Source: an uncultured Bacteroidales bacterium
GTDB taxonomy: Bacteria > Bacteroidota > Bacteroidia > Bacteroidales > Muribaculaceae
NCBI GenBank assembly: GCA_902760865.1
Contig: CACWID010000007.1
Span: 62,001-126,000 of the forward strand
Direction: 5' to 3'
Length of the DNA: 64,000 nt
Both the position numbers and the translations under genes were made by a program. Shown here piece after piece: positions 25,594 through 33,431 of the stretch. Below the pieces are notes generated by a model. It did no database searches. It was not told where the DNA came from and saw only the letters and a program-made list of their open reading frames with translations. Numbering within the stretch: the stretch's first letter is position 1; every line of letters begins with the position of its first letter.

Positions 25594-27393
25594 GTGAAGA
25601 AAGGAATCTTTTCATTTTTTGTGGCTATTATTTCGTTGTTGACGGTAAATGGCCAAGTGACGTTTACCGGCGTAGGGGCGTACCCTGTTATTGAGGTTAC
25701 ACCAGCGACGGGCACGGGGTTAGACAAGATATATGTAGTCCATAACACCAATGGGGTTGGGATGACCTATCACTCGACGTCGGGTGAGCGGGCTGTATGG
25801 TATAGTTATGATTCGCGAGGAGCTGACTATGCTGAGGAGATTACTGGCATTAGCTGTGACAGCTCAACCACCTCACTCAGTCAGGTCTTGCCCAACTCGG
25901 GCTATATCATCGTGGACGGCAGCGAACGCTACTGTTGTTGGGTAGTTAACTATGCCGACTATAATCTGGAACTCAATGACATGTTCATCAGTAATGAAGA
26001 GCCGTGCTCGTTGATGAGTTTCAGGGTAGATGGCTACGGACCCAAGATAACTTACACAACAATCGATGGACACACTCGAGTGCTTGATCGTGAAATCAAG
26101 TTAGCTTACAACACGCTCGAGTGGGATGACGATTATGCATGGTGGAGTGAAAAAGAGGTAATCGAGAGTTTCGAGAGTTTTGATGATGTCCTTGCCATTG
26201 AACCGCCGTTGTGTAACACCTGCTTCGCTCTAACGGGAGACTGTTTCCTTCAAGCGTGGGGACTTGAGAATTCCGTCGAGAGTGAATATTATCAAACACA
26301 AGCAGTCGGCTGTAGCTCAACTGCCGAGCAGCAGGATTACAGTATGGATGTTTTGAGCGATGGCTTTGAAGGGTGGGCACCATGTCATATTGTGTTCACT
26401 GGCTATCCCACCGATGCTGTCGTTTATCGTGTTTGGGAAATGGCCACCGATGCTGAATTTGGGAATGTAATCAAGCGGTTCAACCAAGATGAGGTGGATT
26501 TTACCTTCATGGAAGCGGGAACTTATTATATGCGCTATATGGTCACCAATGAAGATGGTTCATGCAAGGCCTACAGCAACACCCATGTGATTAAAGTGAA
26601 ATCTTTCCCCATTCGGGGTGATATCAACGGTGATCGTGAGGTCAATATTGCTGATATCAATTCCGTAATCGACATTATTCTTGGCAGTTACGTTAGTGAT
26701 TATGTTCACTCCCGAGCTGATGTGAACAGCGATGGCGAGGTCAATATCGCCGACATCAATGTCATCATCGACATCATCTTGAAAGGGCAACCAGCTGTCA
26801 ACACCAAAGAATGGGTGGATCTGGGGCTGCCCAGCGGAACGTTGTGGGCAACTTGCAACGTCGGTGCCAACAGCCCCGAGGAGTATGGTGACTACTTCGC
26901 ATGGGGCGAGACCTTTTCCAAGGATTATTATGATTGGACTACCTACAAGTGGTGCATCGGGGGTATGGACGGTATAACTAAGTATAGTTACGGTGTCAAT
27001 GGCTTTGCTGATTTCAAAAGCGAGCTGGAACCTGAAGATGATGTTGCCTATGTGCACTGGGGGCCTTCGTGGCGCATGCCGACCAAAGCTCAGCAAGACG
27101 AGTTGCGAGAGCATTGCACTTGGACTTGGACGACTCAGAATGGTGTGAATGGCTGTTTAGTGATAGGCCCTAACGGGAACAGCATCTTCTTGCCCGCTGC
27201 CGGTTACCGCTGGCGCGAGATACTCCTCGGAGTGGGCGAGGATAGCGACGGCATCTATTGGTCGCGTTCGCTCAACATAGAATTCAACCCGGTTGCCTAC
27301 TGTCTGCACTTCAGTTCGGATATCTCGGACGGGAGCTGCAACGATCGCAGCCTCGGATTAACCGTCCGCGCTGTGCGTGTGACGCAAAATTAG
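25594..27393 (+). CDS. Secreted protein: N-terminal beta domain, central dockerin-like pair, C-terminal FISUMP-type domain
   Basis: 599 residues starting at GTG 25594 (the residues KKGIFSFFVAIISLLTVNG form the signal peptide, and no ATG is suitably placed). Residues ~20-340 are beta-rich with several cysteines and a PKD-like stretch (AVVYRVWEMATDAEFGNVIKRF). Two dockerin-like repeats lie at ~345-400 (GDINGDREVNIADINSVIDI and another). From ~405 the sequence VDLGLPSGTLWATCNVGANSPEEYGDYFAWGE is the Fibrobacter-type major paralogous (FISUMP) domain. The function is unknown, probably surface display or binding. The layout parallels 23093-24646, and the gene ends just before the second tRNA-Ser repeat. 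Confidence 0.8.
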   Translation: MKKGIFSFFVAIISLLTVNGQVTFTGVGAYPVIEVTPATGTGLDKIYVVHNTNGVGMTYHSTSGERAVWYSYDSRGADYAEEITGISCDSSTTSLSQVLPNSGYIIVDGSERYCCWVVNYADYNLELNDMFISNEEPCSLMSFRVDGYGPKITYTTIDGHTRVLDREIKLAYNTLEWDDDYAWWSEKEVIESFESFDDVLAIEPPLCNTCFALTGDCFLQAWGLENSVESEYYQTQAVGCSSTAEQQDYSMDVLSDGFEGWAPCHIVFTGYPTDAVVYRVWEMATDAEFGNVIKRFNQDEVDFTFMEAGTYYMRYMVTNEDGSCKAYSNTHVIKVKSFPIRGDINGDREVNIADINSVIDIILGSYVSDYVHSRADVNSDGEVNIADINVIIDIILKGQPAVNTKEWVDLGLPSGTLWATCNVGANSPEEYGDYFAWGETFSKDYYDWTTYKWCIGGMDGITKYSYGVNGFADFKSELEPEDDVAYVHWGPSWRMPTKAQQDELREHCTWTWTTQNGVNGCLVIGPNGNSIFLPAAGYRWREILLGVGEDSDGIYWSRSLNIEFNPVAYCLHFSSDISDGSCNDRSLGLTVRAVRVTQN

Positions 27394-27495
27394 CTTAACG
27401 CCCGTCTCTTCAAGGCATATGCGGTTGGTTTACCTTTAAGGAGAATCAACCGCTTGTTATTATGATTTAGTGATTTTTCGTCCCTATAGCATACT

Positions 27496-27648
27496 GGAAA
27501 GGGAGTGATTCTTTCTACTCTGCGCTTCGAAAGCGACCAGAAGGTCGATGGCGAACCCTGTGTGTTCGAATCTGCAGCGCCTGTCACGTAAAATGAAAAA
27601 AGAAGCCCACAAGGGACTTCTTTTTCATTTTGCGGAAAGGGAGGGATT
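27496..27648. repeat. tRNA-Ser-associated direct repeat, copy 2
   Basis: It begins with a degenerate tRNA 3' end (GGAAAGGGAGTGATT, 27496-27510) and ends inside the true tRNA-Ser gene (GGAAAGGGAGGGATT, 27634-27648). The core 27529-27648 is about 96 percent identical to copy 1. Same orientation as copy 1, 2.8 kb away. Confidence 0.85.
27590..27631 (-). terminator. Terminator of tRNA-Ser
   Basis: Hairpin immediately 3' of the tRNA on the minus strand: arms AAAATGAAAAA / TTTTTCATTTT extended by GAAG/CTTC and CCC/GGG. The minus-strand transcript ends in a U-rich arm. Confidence 0.75.
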
Positions 27649-27718
27649 CGAACCCACGGTACGCAAAGCGTACAACGGTTTTCGAGACCGCCCCGATCGA
27701 CCACTCCGGCACCTTTCC
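27634..27718 (-). tRNA. tRNA-Ser (anticodon CGA)
   Basis: 85 bases on the minus strand. Acceptor arm GGAAAGG pairs with CCTTTCC. The anticodon loop CTCGAAA gives anticodon CGA, reading UCG. A long variable arm (GTACGC/GCGTAC) marks it as class II, and the T arm is GGGTTCGAATCCC. CCA is not encoded. Its 3' end is the unit repeated at 24687, 24826 and 27496, as expected of an integration target. Confidence 0.93.
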
Positions 27719-27793
27719 TGTCATGCCCTCGGGAAGTTATCTCCCAAAAGCGGGTGCAAAGTTATGGCAAATTTTCCACCCGACAAAATTTTT

Positions 27794-28438
27794 TCACAGA
27801 TTTTTCAGTCCCTCAATGGTTTTGATGGGATCATCTGCCCCAAAAACGTAGCTTCCGGCGACGAGGATATCGGCACCAGCCTCGGCGAGTTGGGCGCCGG
27901 TAACGTCATTCACACCGCCGTCAATTTCGATTTGGGCGTTGGAGCCGTTGAGGGTGATGAGTTGGCGCAGCTCGCGCACTTTGTTCAGCGTCTGGACGAT
28001 GAACTTCTGGCCGCCGAAGCCGGGATTGACCGACATGAGCAGCACGAGGTCGACATCGCAGATGATGTCGCGCAGCATCATCACTGGCGTGGCGGGATTG
28101 AGAGCCACACCTGCCAGCATGCCGGCATCGTGGATCTGCTGCACGACGCGGTTGAGATGGATGCATGCTTCCTGGTGGACGGTCATGATGCGTGTGCCGC
28201 AGTCACGCACCTCGGGGATGAACTTCTGGGGCTCAACGATCATCAGGTGCACGTCGAGAGGCTTCTGGCACAGGCGCTGCACGTGCTTGATGACGGGAAA
28301 TCCAAACGAGATGTTGGGCACGAATACGCCGTCCATCACGTCGAGGTGCAGCAGTTCGGCATCGCTGCGGTTGATCATGTCGATGTCCTTGGCGAGGTTG
28401 CCAAAGTCGGCAGACAATAGAGAAGGTGAAACGATCAT
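27794..28438 (-). CDS. rpe: Ribulose-phosphate 3-epimerase
   Basis: 214 residues, typical length, TIM barrel. It begins MIVSPSLLSADFGNLAKDI. Metal and catalytic motifs appear in order: LHLDVMDGVFVPNISFG, KPLDVHLMIVEP, TVHQEA, LLMSVNPGFGGQKF and EIDGGVN, then the phosphate-binding GADILVAGSYVFGA. It interconverts ribulose-5-phosphate and xylulose-5-phosphate in the pentose phosphate pathway. It is the last gene of the minus-strand run and is followed downstream by the tRNA-Ser gene on the same strand. Confidence 0.97.
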   Translation of the reverse strand: MIVSPSLLSADFGNLAKDIDMINRSDAELLHLDVMDGVFVPNISFGFPVIKHVQRLCQKPLDVHLMIVEPQKFIPEVRDCGTRIMTVHQEACIHLNRVVQQIHDAGMLAGVALNPATPVMMLRDIICDVDLVLLMSVNPGFGGQKFIVQTLNKVRELRQLITLNGSNAQIEIDGGVNDVTGAQLAEAGADILVAGSYVFGADDPIKTIEGLKNL

Positions 28439-28439
28439 A

Positions 28440-28477
28440 ATAGTTAGGAGTGAGAAGTTAGAAGTGAGGAGTTAGGG
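28440..28477. repeat. Short GTTAGGAGTGAGAA tandem microrepeat
   Basis: Iterated units of the type GTTAGGAGTGAGAAGTTAG fill the gap between rpe and the DedA gene. One of several unrelated short iterations at gene boundaries in this window. Confidence 0.65.
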
Positions 28478-28478
28478 G

Positions 28479-29216
28479 TTAGTTGGACTCTGTTTGATTG
28501 CTGGAGGGACGCTTCTTCAGGGCCTGGTAGGCGAGGAAGAGGACGATGGCGATGGCCAGCGCGTAGCCTGCCCACGACAGGTAGTGGTTGTAGTGCTCGA
28601 GCTGTTCCAGCAGTTCTTCCTCGGGGAAATTCTGGCTCAGCCAGTAGCCCAGACCAGCCAACACGATGTTCCAGATGCCGGCGCCCAGCGACGTGAACAG
28701 GGCGAAAGTGCCAAAGTTCATACGTGACAGGCCTGCAGGGATGGAGATGAGCTGGCGGATGGCGGGAATCAGACGGCCCAGGAAGGTCGAGATGGCACCG
28801 TGGCGGTCAAAGTAGGCCTCGGCCTTCTGCACCTTCTCGGCATCGATGAGGCACATGTGGCCGATGCGGCTGTTGGCAAAGGCATAGACCACCGGGCGCC
28901 CGATGAGCAACGAGAGCACGTAGTTGATGACGGCTCCGATGAGTGCGCCCAGCGTTGCGATGACGACGATCATCACCACGTTCATGTCGCCATTGCGTGC
29001 GGCGAAGTAGGCTGCGGGCGGTATCACCACCTCGCTGGGGAAGGGGATGAACGAGCTCTCGATGGCCATCAGCAGCAGGATGGTGCCGTAGGTCAGGTGC
29101 TCCTTGTACCAGTTATAGATGGTCACGATGTCGTGAGGCATATACACGAGGATACCAACCACCACAGCAGCCAGTACCACCAAAATCACAATCAGTTGTA
29201 TCGTATCCTTTTTCAT
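28479..29216 (-). CDS. DedA-family (SNARE-associated) membrane protein
   Basis: 245 residues with about five hydrophobic segments. The DedA signatures are visible: ESSFIPFPSEVVIPPAAYFAARNG near residue 52, and FLGRLIPAIRQLISIPAGLSRM near 140, the conserved arginine-glycine half-helix. DedA proteins are inner-membrane lipid transporters or scramblases thought to recycle undecaprenyl-phosphate or other phospholipids. The C-terminus is polar and charged. It lies between rpe and the U32 gene on the same strand. Confidence 0.93.
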   Translation of the reverse strand: MKKDTIQLIVILVVLAAVVVGILVYMPHDIVTIYNWYKEHLTYGTILLLMAIESSFIPFPSEVVIPPAAYFAARNGDMNVVMIVVIATLGALIGAVINYVLSLLIGRPVVYAFANSRIGHMCLIDAEKVQKAEAYFDRHGAISTFLGRLIPAIRQLISIPAGLSRMNFGTFALFTSLGAGIWNIVLAGLGYWLSQNFPEEELLEQLEHYNHYLSWAGYALAIAIVLFLAYQALKKRPSSNQTESN

Positions 29217-29261
29217 ATCGATGGCAAAGGTAATGAAAAGTTTTCAGTTTTTGGCCCTTGG

Positions 29262-31115
29262 TTAATAGCTCAACAATTGTGCGGGTTGTGTCAGGATCAT
29301 TTCGCAGTTCTTGCAGTTGCAGGTGACGCGCAGCAGGGTAGTGCCGGTCTTGAGGAACAGGTCGCGCGGGAGGCTGTTGGCGTTCTTGCCCTTGAGGCAG
29401 GCGCCGAGCTGTCGCCGGATGCAGTAGCGGGTATGCATCAACGGAGTGGCGGCTGTGACGGGCGTGCCGGTTTCCAGGGCAGGTGAGATGTCGGTAACAC
29501 CATGGTCGCGGTAGAGTTGCTCCGACAGGCGATTTGCCACATTGTCAGCGGGTTCCAGTGCAGTCACTGGGCAGGTGTAGAAACGGTCCTCGGGACGGCG
29601 TTTACCGATGGGGCGAGTGATGCGGTGGGCACGGTCGAGCAGCTCGATGGTCTCTCGACGCAGCCTTGCCAGCAGTGAAGCGGGAATGAAGACGTCACCG
29701 GGCACCTGTGCCTCATTCAGGCGGTAGATGGTGCCGCCCAATTTGGCCAATTCGGCAATCTGACGGTCACCTTGGGGCTTGGCTGCGGCCTGCAGGTCAC
29801 AGTCGATGGTGTGGGTCACATGGTTGCCGCGCTCGTCGTCAAGGGTGAGCGTCAGCGCGTTGCTGACGTATCGCAAACTGGCATCCACGCCGATGGTGCG
29901 TGTGGCGGATGCCTTGGCGAGCAGATTGGTGAAGGCTTTGTCCGCCGTGCGGTAGATGCGAGTGCCGCGGGGGATGTCGGCGCGCTCCCGCAGCAGGACC
30001 GTGCCACTACCCAGGGCGCGGTTCACCCTGGCGCCGGAGAACTGGCCGTTGCCGTCGGTGAAACTCAGGCCGTCACCGTTGGCGATAGGGACCTTGGTGT
30101 CGATGGTCAGTGCGTTACCGTTACATCTTATGGCCCGACCCAGGTACTCGCCCTGTGACTTGGGCGTGTCGATGGATGCCATGGCCGTTCCGTCCTTGGG
30201 GCGTCGCTCGTCCAGGAAATAATGGGTGAAGCCACGGTTGAAGCTCTTGGCCAGCGACGGCTCGAAGGTCAGCTCAGTGCTGCCGAACGAGGAACGCTGG
30301 TAGCGCTCGGGATTGCGACGGATGATGGTGTCGATGGCGCGCCGATAGTAGGCCACCACGTTCTTGACATAGCCGATGTCCTTGAGACGGCCCTCGATTT
30401 TAAACGATGAGACGCCTGCGGCCATCATCTGCTCCAACCGGTCGTGCTGGCTGAGGTCACGCAGCGAGAGCAGATGCTTGCCCTCGACCAGGATGCGTCC
30501 CTTACCGTCAACCAGGTCATAGGGTAGGCGGCACAGCTGGGCACACTCGCCACGGTTGGCGCTTCGTCCCTTGAGCGCCTGGCTGATGGCGCACCGTCCA
30601 CTGTAACTCACGCACAAGGCGCCGTGGACAAAGGCCTCGAGCGGCATCGTGGTCACCTTGCGGATGGCCGCGATCTCGTCAAGGGTGAGTTCGCGTGCCA
30701 TAACCAGTTGGGAAAATCCCATGGCCTCGAGGAACCGCGCCTTCTCGGGCGTGCGCAGGTCGCATTGTGTGCTGGCATGTAGGGCAATGGGCGGCAGGTC
30801 CAGGCGCAGCAGCCCCAGGTCCTGCACGATGAGGGCGTCCACGCCGATGTCGTACAGGCCGTGGACGAGGCGTTCCACCTCCCGCAGCTCGTTGTCATAG
30901 ATGAGCGTGTTGACCGTGGCATAGATGCGCGCCCCGAACTGGTGGGCATAGTCACAGGCACGGCGTACGTCGTCAAGGCTGTTGGCAGCATCAGCACGGG
31001 CTCCATGGTGTGACGCGCCCATATAGACGGCATCGGCGCCATGGTCGATGGCGGCGATGGCGATATCGGCATCACGTGCGGGTGCCAGCAGTTCTATGAG
31101 GGCGGGTTGTGCCAT
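29262..31115 (-). CDS. U32-family peptidase / RlhA-like 23S rRNA hydroxylation protein
   Basis: 617 residues. The N-terminal barrel begins IELLAPARDADIAIAAIDHGADAVYMGA. The U32 signature is EAFVHGALCVSYSGRCAISQAL near residue 165, followed by NRGECAQLCRLPYDL with more conserved cysteines, then SSFKIEGRLKDIGYV. A DUF3656-like region follows. Length and layout fit RlhA-type proteins, which in E. coli hydroxylate a 23S rRNA cytidine; older annotation is collagenase-like peptidase. Cytoplasmic. It has the same orientation as its neighbours and is probably co-transcribed with the DedA gene. Confidence 0.9.
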   Translation of the reverse strand: MAQPALIELLAPARDADIAIAAIDHGADAVYMGASHHGARADAANSLDDVRRACDYAHQFGARIYATVNTLIYDNELREVERLVHGLYDIGVDALIVQDLGLLRLDLPPIALHASTQCDLRTPEKARFLEAMGFSQLVMARELTLDEIAAIRKVTTMPLEAFVHGALCVSYSGRCAISQALKGRSANRGECAQLCRLPYDLVDGKGRILVEGKHLLSLRDLSQHDRLEQMMAAGVSSFKIEGRLKDIGYVKNVVAYYRRAIDTIIRRNPERYQRSSFGSTELTFEPSLAKSFNRGFTHYFLDERRPKDGTAMASIDTPKSQGEYLGRAIRCNGNALTIDTKVPIANGDGLSFTDGNGQFSGARVNRALGSGTVLLRERADIPRGTRIYRTADKAFTNLLAKASATRTIGVDASLRYVSNALTLTLDDERGNHVTHTIDCDLQAAAKPQGDRQIAELAKLGGTIYRLNEAQVPGDVFIPASLLARLRRETIELLDRAHRITRPIGKRRPEDRFYTCPVTALEPADNVANRLSEQLYRDHGVTDISPALETGTPVTAATPLMHTRYCIRRQLGACLKGKNANSLPRDLFLKTGTTLLRVTCNCKNCEMILTQPAQLLSY

Positions 31116-31117
31116 TG

Positions 31118-31182
31118 TTAAGGAAGAACTCGGAAAACTCGGAGGTCTCGGAGAACTCGGAGATCTCAGAGAACTCAGAGCA
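31118..31182. repeat. GAACTCGGA tandem microrepeat
   Basis: About seven degenerate units (GAACTCGGAAAACTCGGAGG ... GAACTCAGAG) between the U32 and nitrilase-family genes. The same unit occurs in frame in the LptF/G gene at 41353-41400. Confidence 0.85.
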
Positions 31183-31983
31183 TCAGATATTTAGTGTAAA
31201 GCTGTCGGCGTCACGCCATGCGGGGAACTTCTCGCGGAACTGGGCCAGCAGGGCGGGCGAGAGGTCGGCGGTGATGACCGGGCTGTTCATGCGCTGAGCG
31301 ATGACCTTGCCCTTGAAGTCGATGACCAGCGACGAGCCCTCGGGGTACTCCACGCCCGACGGGTCGGTGCCGCAGCGGTTCACGCCGCAGACGTAGCACT
31401 CGTTCTCCATCGCGCGTGCCGCGAGCAGCGTGCGCCACACTTTCTCGCGCGACTTGGGCCAGTTGGCAATGACCACCAGCACGTCGTAGTTGTTGTTCAC
31501 GTTGCGGCAGAAGACCGGAAAGCGCAGGTCGTAGCACACCACCAGCTTGATGTTGAAACCACGGAACCGCACGATGGGGGCGGCTGTCAGACCGCGGTTG
31601 AACACCTTGTCCTCGCCGCCGAATGAGAACAGATGCCGCTTGTCGTAGTAGGTCTCGTCACCGTTCGGCTCGATGAAGAAGGCACGGTTGTAGAGTTGTG
31701 CCGCCGTGTTGGCCAGGAAGCTGCCGATGATGCCCACATGGTACTGGTCGGCGAGTCGGCGCAGCCTGCGCAGCGTGTCACCGCTGTTCCACTCGGCCAC
31801 GGCTGCAGCCTGCTCACGGTCACCGGTCATGAAGCCCGTGGTGAACAGTTCCGGCAGGATGACCAGGTCGGTGTCATCGGGCATGTTGCGCAGGTTGCGC
31901 TCCAGCTGGTTGAAATTGGCTTCACGGTCACCCCAGGCGATGTCGTCCTCGATGAGCGTGACGCGCAGGTTGCGTGATATCAT
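31183..31983 (-). CDS. Carbon-nitrogen hydrolase (omega-amidase / YafV-like)
   Basis: 266 residues, the usual size of this nitrilase-superfamily branch. The catalytic triad is visible: Glu45 in VILPELFTTGF, Lys in YYDKRHLF near 114, and Cys in LVVCYDLRFPVF near 150. The downstream ANWPKSREKVWRTLLAARAMEN segment is diagnostic of the omega-amidase type that hydrolyses 2-oxoglutaramate or 2-oxosuccinamate, closing methionine salvage or transamination. Cytoplasmic. It precedes the U32 gene across the GAACTCGGA microrepeat. Confidence 0.92.
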   Translation of the reverse strand: MISRNLRVTLIEDDIAWGDREANFNQLERNLRNMPDDTDLVILPELFTTGFMTGDREQAAAVAEWNSGDTLRRLRRLADQYHVGIIGSFLANTAAQLYNRAFFIEPNGDETYYDKRHLFSFGGEDKVFNRGLTAAPIVRFRGFNIKLVVCYDLRFPVFCRNVNNNYDVLVVIANWPKSREKVWRTLLAARAMENECYVCGVNRCGTDPSGVEYPEGSSLVIDFKGKVIAQRMNSPVITADLSPALLAQFREKFPAWRDADSFTLNI

Positions 31984-32020
31984 CTTGTTTAGAAATGATT
32001 AAGTGGTTAATGTGAGAGGA

Positions 32021-32083
32021 TGTGTCATAATTCACGCCTGACACTTTTTATCGACCTAACGGCCGAGACGTAATTATGACACA
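32021..32083. repeat. TGTGTCATAATT inverted repeat
   Basis: TGTGTCATAATT at 32021-32032 and its exact complement at 32072-32083, 39 bases apart, in the gap before the nitrilase-family gene. A partial look-alike (GCGTCATAATT) is at 22892-22902. It could act as a terminator for the acyltransferase gene. Confidence 0.7.
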
Positions 32084-32095
32084 GCCCCGATGGAT

Positions 32096-32641
32096 TTATT
32101 CAAGTCCTGTGACGAAGTTCTCAGGGTACTTGGCATTGAAGTGCTGGTAGTACTGCTTGATGCGTATCAGGTCGGCCTCGGGGTCGTCGCTGAGTTCAAA
32201 CACGCGGTCGATGCACACCACCCGCTCCTTGTAGTCAAAGTAGGCCAGCACCAGCGGCACGCCGGCGTCGCGAGCCATGAAGATGGCGCCCTTGTGCCAA
32301 TGCGGGTTGGCACTGCGGGTGCCCTCGGGCGTGACGCCGATGGCCAGTCGCGGCGTGTTGTTGTAGGCTTCGACTATCGACTGGGTGAGGTTTCCGTGCT
32401 GTCGGCGGTTGACGGGTATGCCCCCGAGCGCCTTGAACAAGTATCCAAGCGGAAAGAAGAACCACGTGTCCTTCATCAGGAATCCCGCCTTCATTCCCAC
32501 CGAATGTATGCCCAGCTCTCCGAGGATGAAATCCCAGTTGCTGGTGTGGGGCGCGATGACAATGACGCACTTGTCAGGCATCTCGAGGTTGACCTTGAAG
32601 GACCAACCCGCTTTCTTCAATATCCAAGCAGAGAGATTCAT
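32096..32641 (-). CDS. PlsC-like lysophospholipid acyltransferase
   Basis: 181 residues. The acyltransferase HX4D motif is HTSNWD (His32, Asp37). The second block is LGGIPVNRRQHGN, and the third is VTPEGTRSANPHWHKGA (the EGTRS motif that binds the glycerol phosphate). A short protein of this type adds an acyl chain to a lysolipid or related acceptor at the inner membrane. No transmembrane segment is certain beyond a hydrophobic FFFPLGYLFKALGG. Its exact acceptor is unknown. It lies 19 bases downstream of the next gene on the same strand. Confidence 0.88.
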   Translation of the reverse strand: MNLSAWILKKAGWSFKVNLEMPDKCVIVIAPHTSNWDFILGELGIHSVGMKAGFLMKDTWFFFPLGYLFKALGGIPVNRRQHGNLTQSIVEAYNNTPRLAIGVTPEGTRSANPHWHKGAIFMARDAGVPLVLAYFDYKERVVCIDRVFELSDDPEADLIRIKQYYQHFNAKYPENFVTGLE

Positions 32642-32660
32642 TCAGTAACAGACCACTCGA

Positions 32661-32993
32661 CTATTTGTTCGACGGCATGAGCTCGTTCATGCGCTTGGCG
32701 ATGTTGTTGACCTCTGCGCGGAAGTATTCGCTTAACTCCTTCTCGCACTGCTTGAAGAATGCACGGCGAGCCTTGTTGTATTCCTTGCGGTTGGCAAAGT
32801 CCTTCACTTTCTTGTCAAACCGGTTGTTCACGCGGTTGACGGCTTCCTCCTGCAGCAGGGCGGTGTCGATGATGATGCTGTCCCACTCCTCGATTTTGTT
32901 CTCGCCGAAGGCGGATTCTGCAAAGATGCACTCACCTGCGATGTCGCCACAGGCATTACGAATAGCTTTCTTGATCTGTCTTTTACTAGCCAT
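32661..32993 (-). CDS. Small conserved helical protein, unknown function
   Basis: 110 residues, rich in Lys, Arg and Glu, predicted all-helical (VNRVNNRFDKKVKDFANRKEYNKARRAFFKQCEKELSEYF). There is no signal peptide or known motif. I do not recognise a named family. The gene starts the minus-strand run 27794-32993 and sits 19 bases before the acyltransferase gene, so it is probably co-transcribed with it. Confidence 0.7.
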   Translation of the reverse strand: MASKRQIKKAIRNACGDIAGECIFAESAFGENKIEEWDSIIIDTALLQEEAVNRVNNRFDKKVKDFANRKEYNKARRAFFKQCEKELSEYFRAEVNNIAKRMNELMPSNK

Positions 32994-33187
32994 AATATTA
33001 AAATGAATTATATAAGATATAGTTATAATGCGCTAAAGTACAAAATATATCTTAGTTGGCATGTTTTTTTTGCTGAAAAAATACCGAAAAATATCAAATA
33101 GGGTCTTTTTAGGATTTGTTTAGAAAAAAAGTGCCGAAAAATTTTGTCAGTTCAAAAATTGGCTGTAATTTTGCATCGCTTTTCTAC

Positions 33188-33263
33188 GGAGATATCGTCT
33201 AGTGGCCTAGGACGCCGCCCTCTCACGGCGGAAACCAGGGTTCGAGTCCCTGTTTCTCTACCA
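33188..33263 (+). tRNA. tRNA-Glu (anticodon CTC), copy 1
   Basis: 76 bases with CCA encoded. The anticodon arm CCGCC-CTCTCAC-GGCGG gives CTC. The D arm CGTCTAGTGGCCTAGGACG and T arm CAGGGTTCGAGTCCCTG resemble E. coli tRNA-Glu. The acceptor stem GGAGATA/TTTCTCT has G1-U72 and a U6-U67 mismatch. Confidence 0.9.
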
Positions 33264-33265
33264 GC

Positions 33266-33297
33266 AAAGCCTTCACCCGATTTTGAGCGAGGGCTTT
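33266..33297 (+). terminator. Hairpin between the two tRNA-Glu genes
   Basis: AAAGCC at 33266-33271 pairs with GGGCTTT at 33291-33297, with extra pairing inside. It may be a processing or attenuation hairpin between the tRNAs. Confidence 0.45.
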
Positions 33298-33307
33298 AAT
33301 TATCGAC

Positions 33308-33383
33308 GGAGATATCGTCTAGCGGTCTAGGACGCCGCCCTCTCACGGCGGAAACCAGGGTTCGAGTCCCTGTTTCTCTACCA
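33308..33383 (+). tRNA. tRNA-Glu (anticodon CTC), copy 2
   Basis: Identical to copy 1 except for two bases in the D loop (AGCGGTCTAG for AGTGGCCTAG). Same CTC anticodon, encoded CCA and odd acceptor stem. A tandem duplication. Confidence 0.9.
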
Positions 33384-33386
33384 ACT

Positions 33387-33424
33387 GAAGCCTTCGGCAT
33401 TCGTGCTGGAGGCTTCGTTTTTTG
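33387..33424 (+). terminator. Terminator after the tRNA-Glu pair
   Basis: GAAGCCT (33387-33393) pairs with AGGCTTC (33410-33416) and is followed by GTTTTTTTG. A Rho-independent terminator. Confidence 0.8.
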
Positions 33425-33431
33425 TTATCCC

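Larger units (their letters stand above)
27394..27793. other. Gap holding repeat copy 2 and tRNA-Ser
   Basis: This 400-base stretch has no protein gene. It contains direct repeat copy 2 (27496-27648), the tRNA-Ser terminator hairpin and the tRNA-Ser gene. The plus-strand frame reading across it into rpe is an artefact. Confidence 0.85.
32994..33431. other. Intergenic region with two tRNA-Glu genes
   Basis: It holds an AT-rich stretch 33000-33180 that probably includes the promoter of the tRNA pair (and of the divergent minus-strand gene), two tRNA-Glu genes and two hairpins. No protein gene is seen. Confidence 0.8.

Noticed and set aside
27548..28420. 290-codon plus-strand frame across repeat copy 2, tRNA-Ser and rpe
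   Set aside because: It translates a tRNA and the antisense of rpe; the familiar AEREGFEPTVR peptide is a known artefact of tRNA-Ser regions.
33188..33383. Two long near-identical direct repeats, possible CRISPR or duplication array
   Set aside because: They are tRNA-Glu genes with full cloverleaf pairing.
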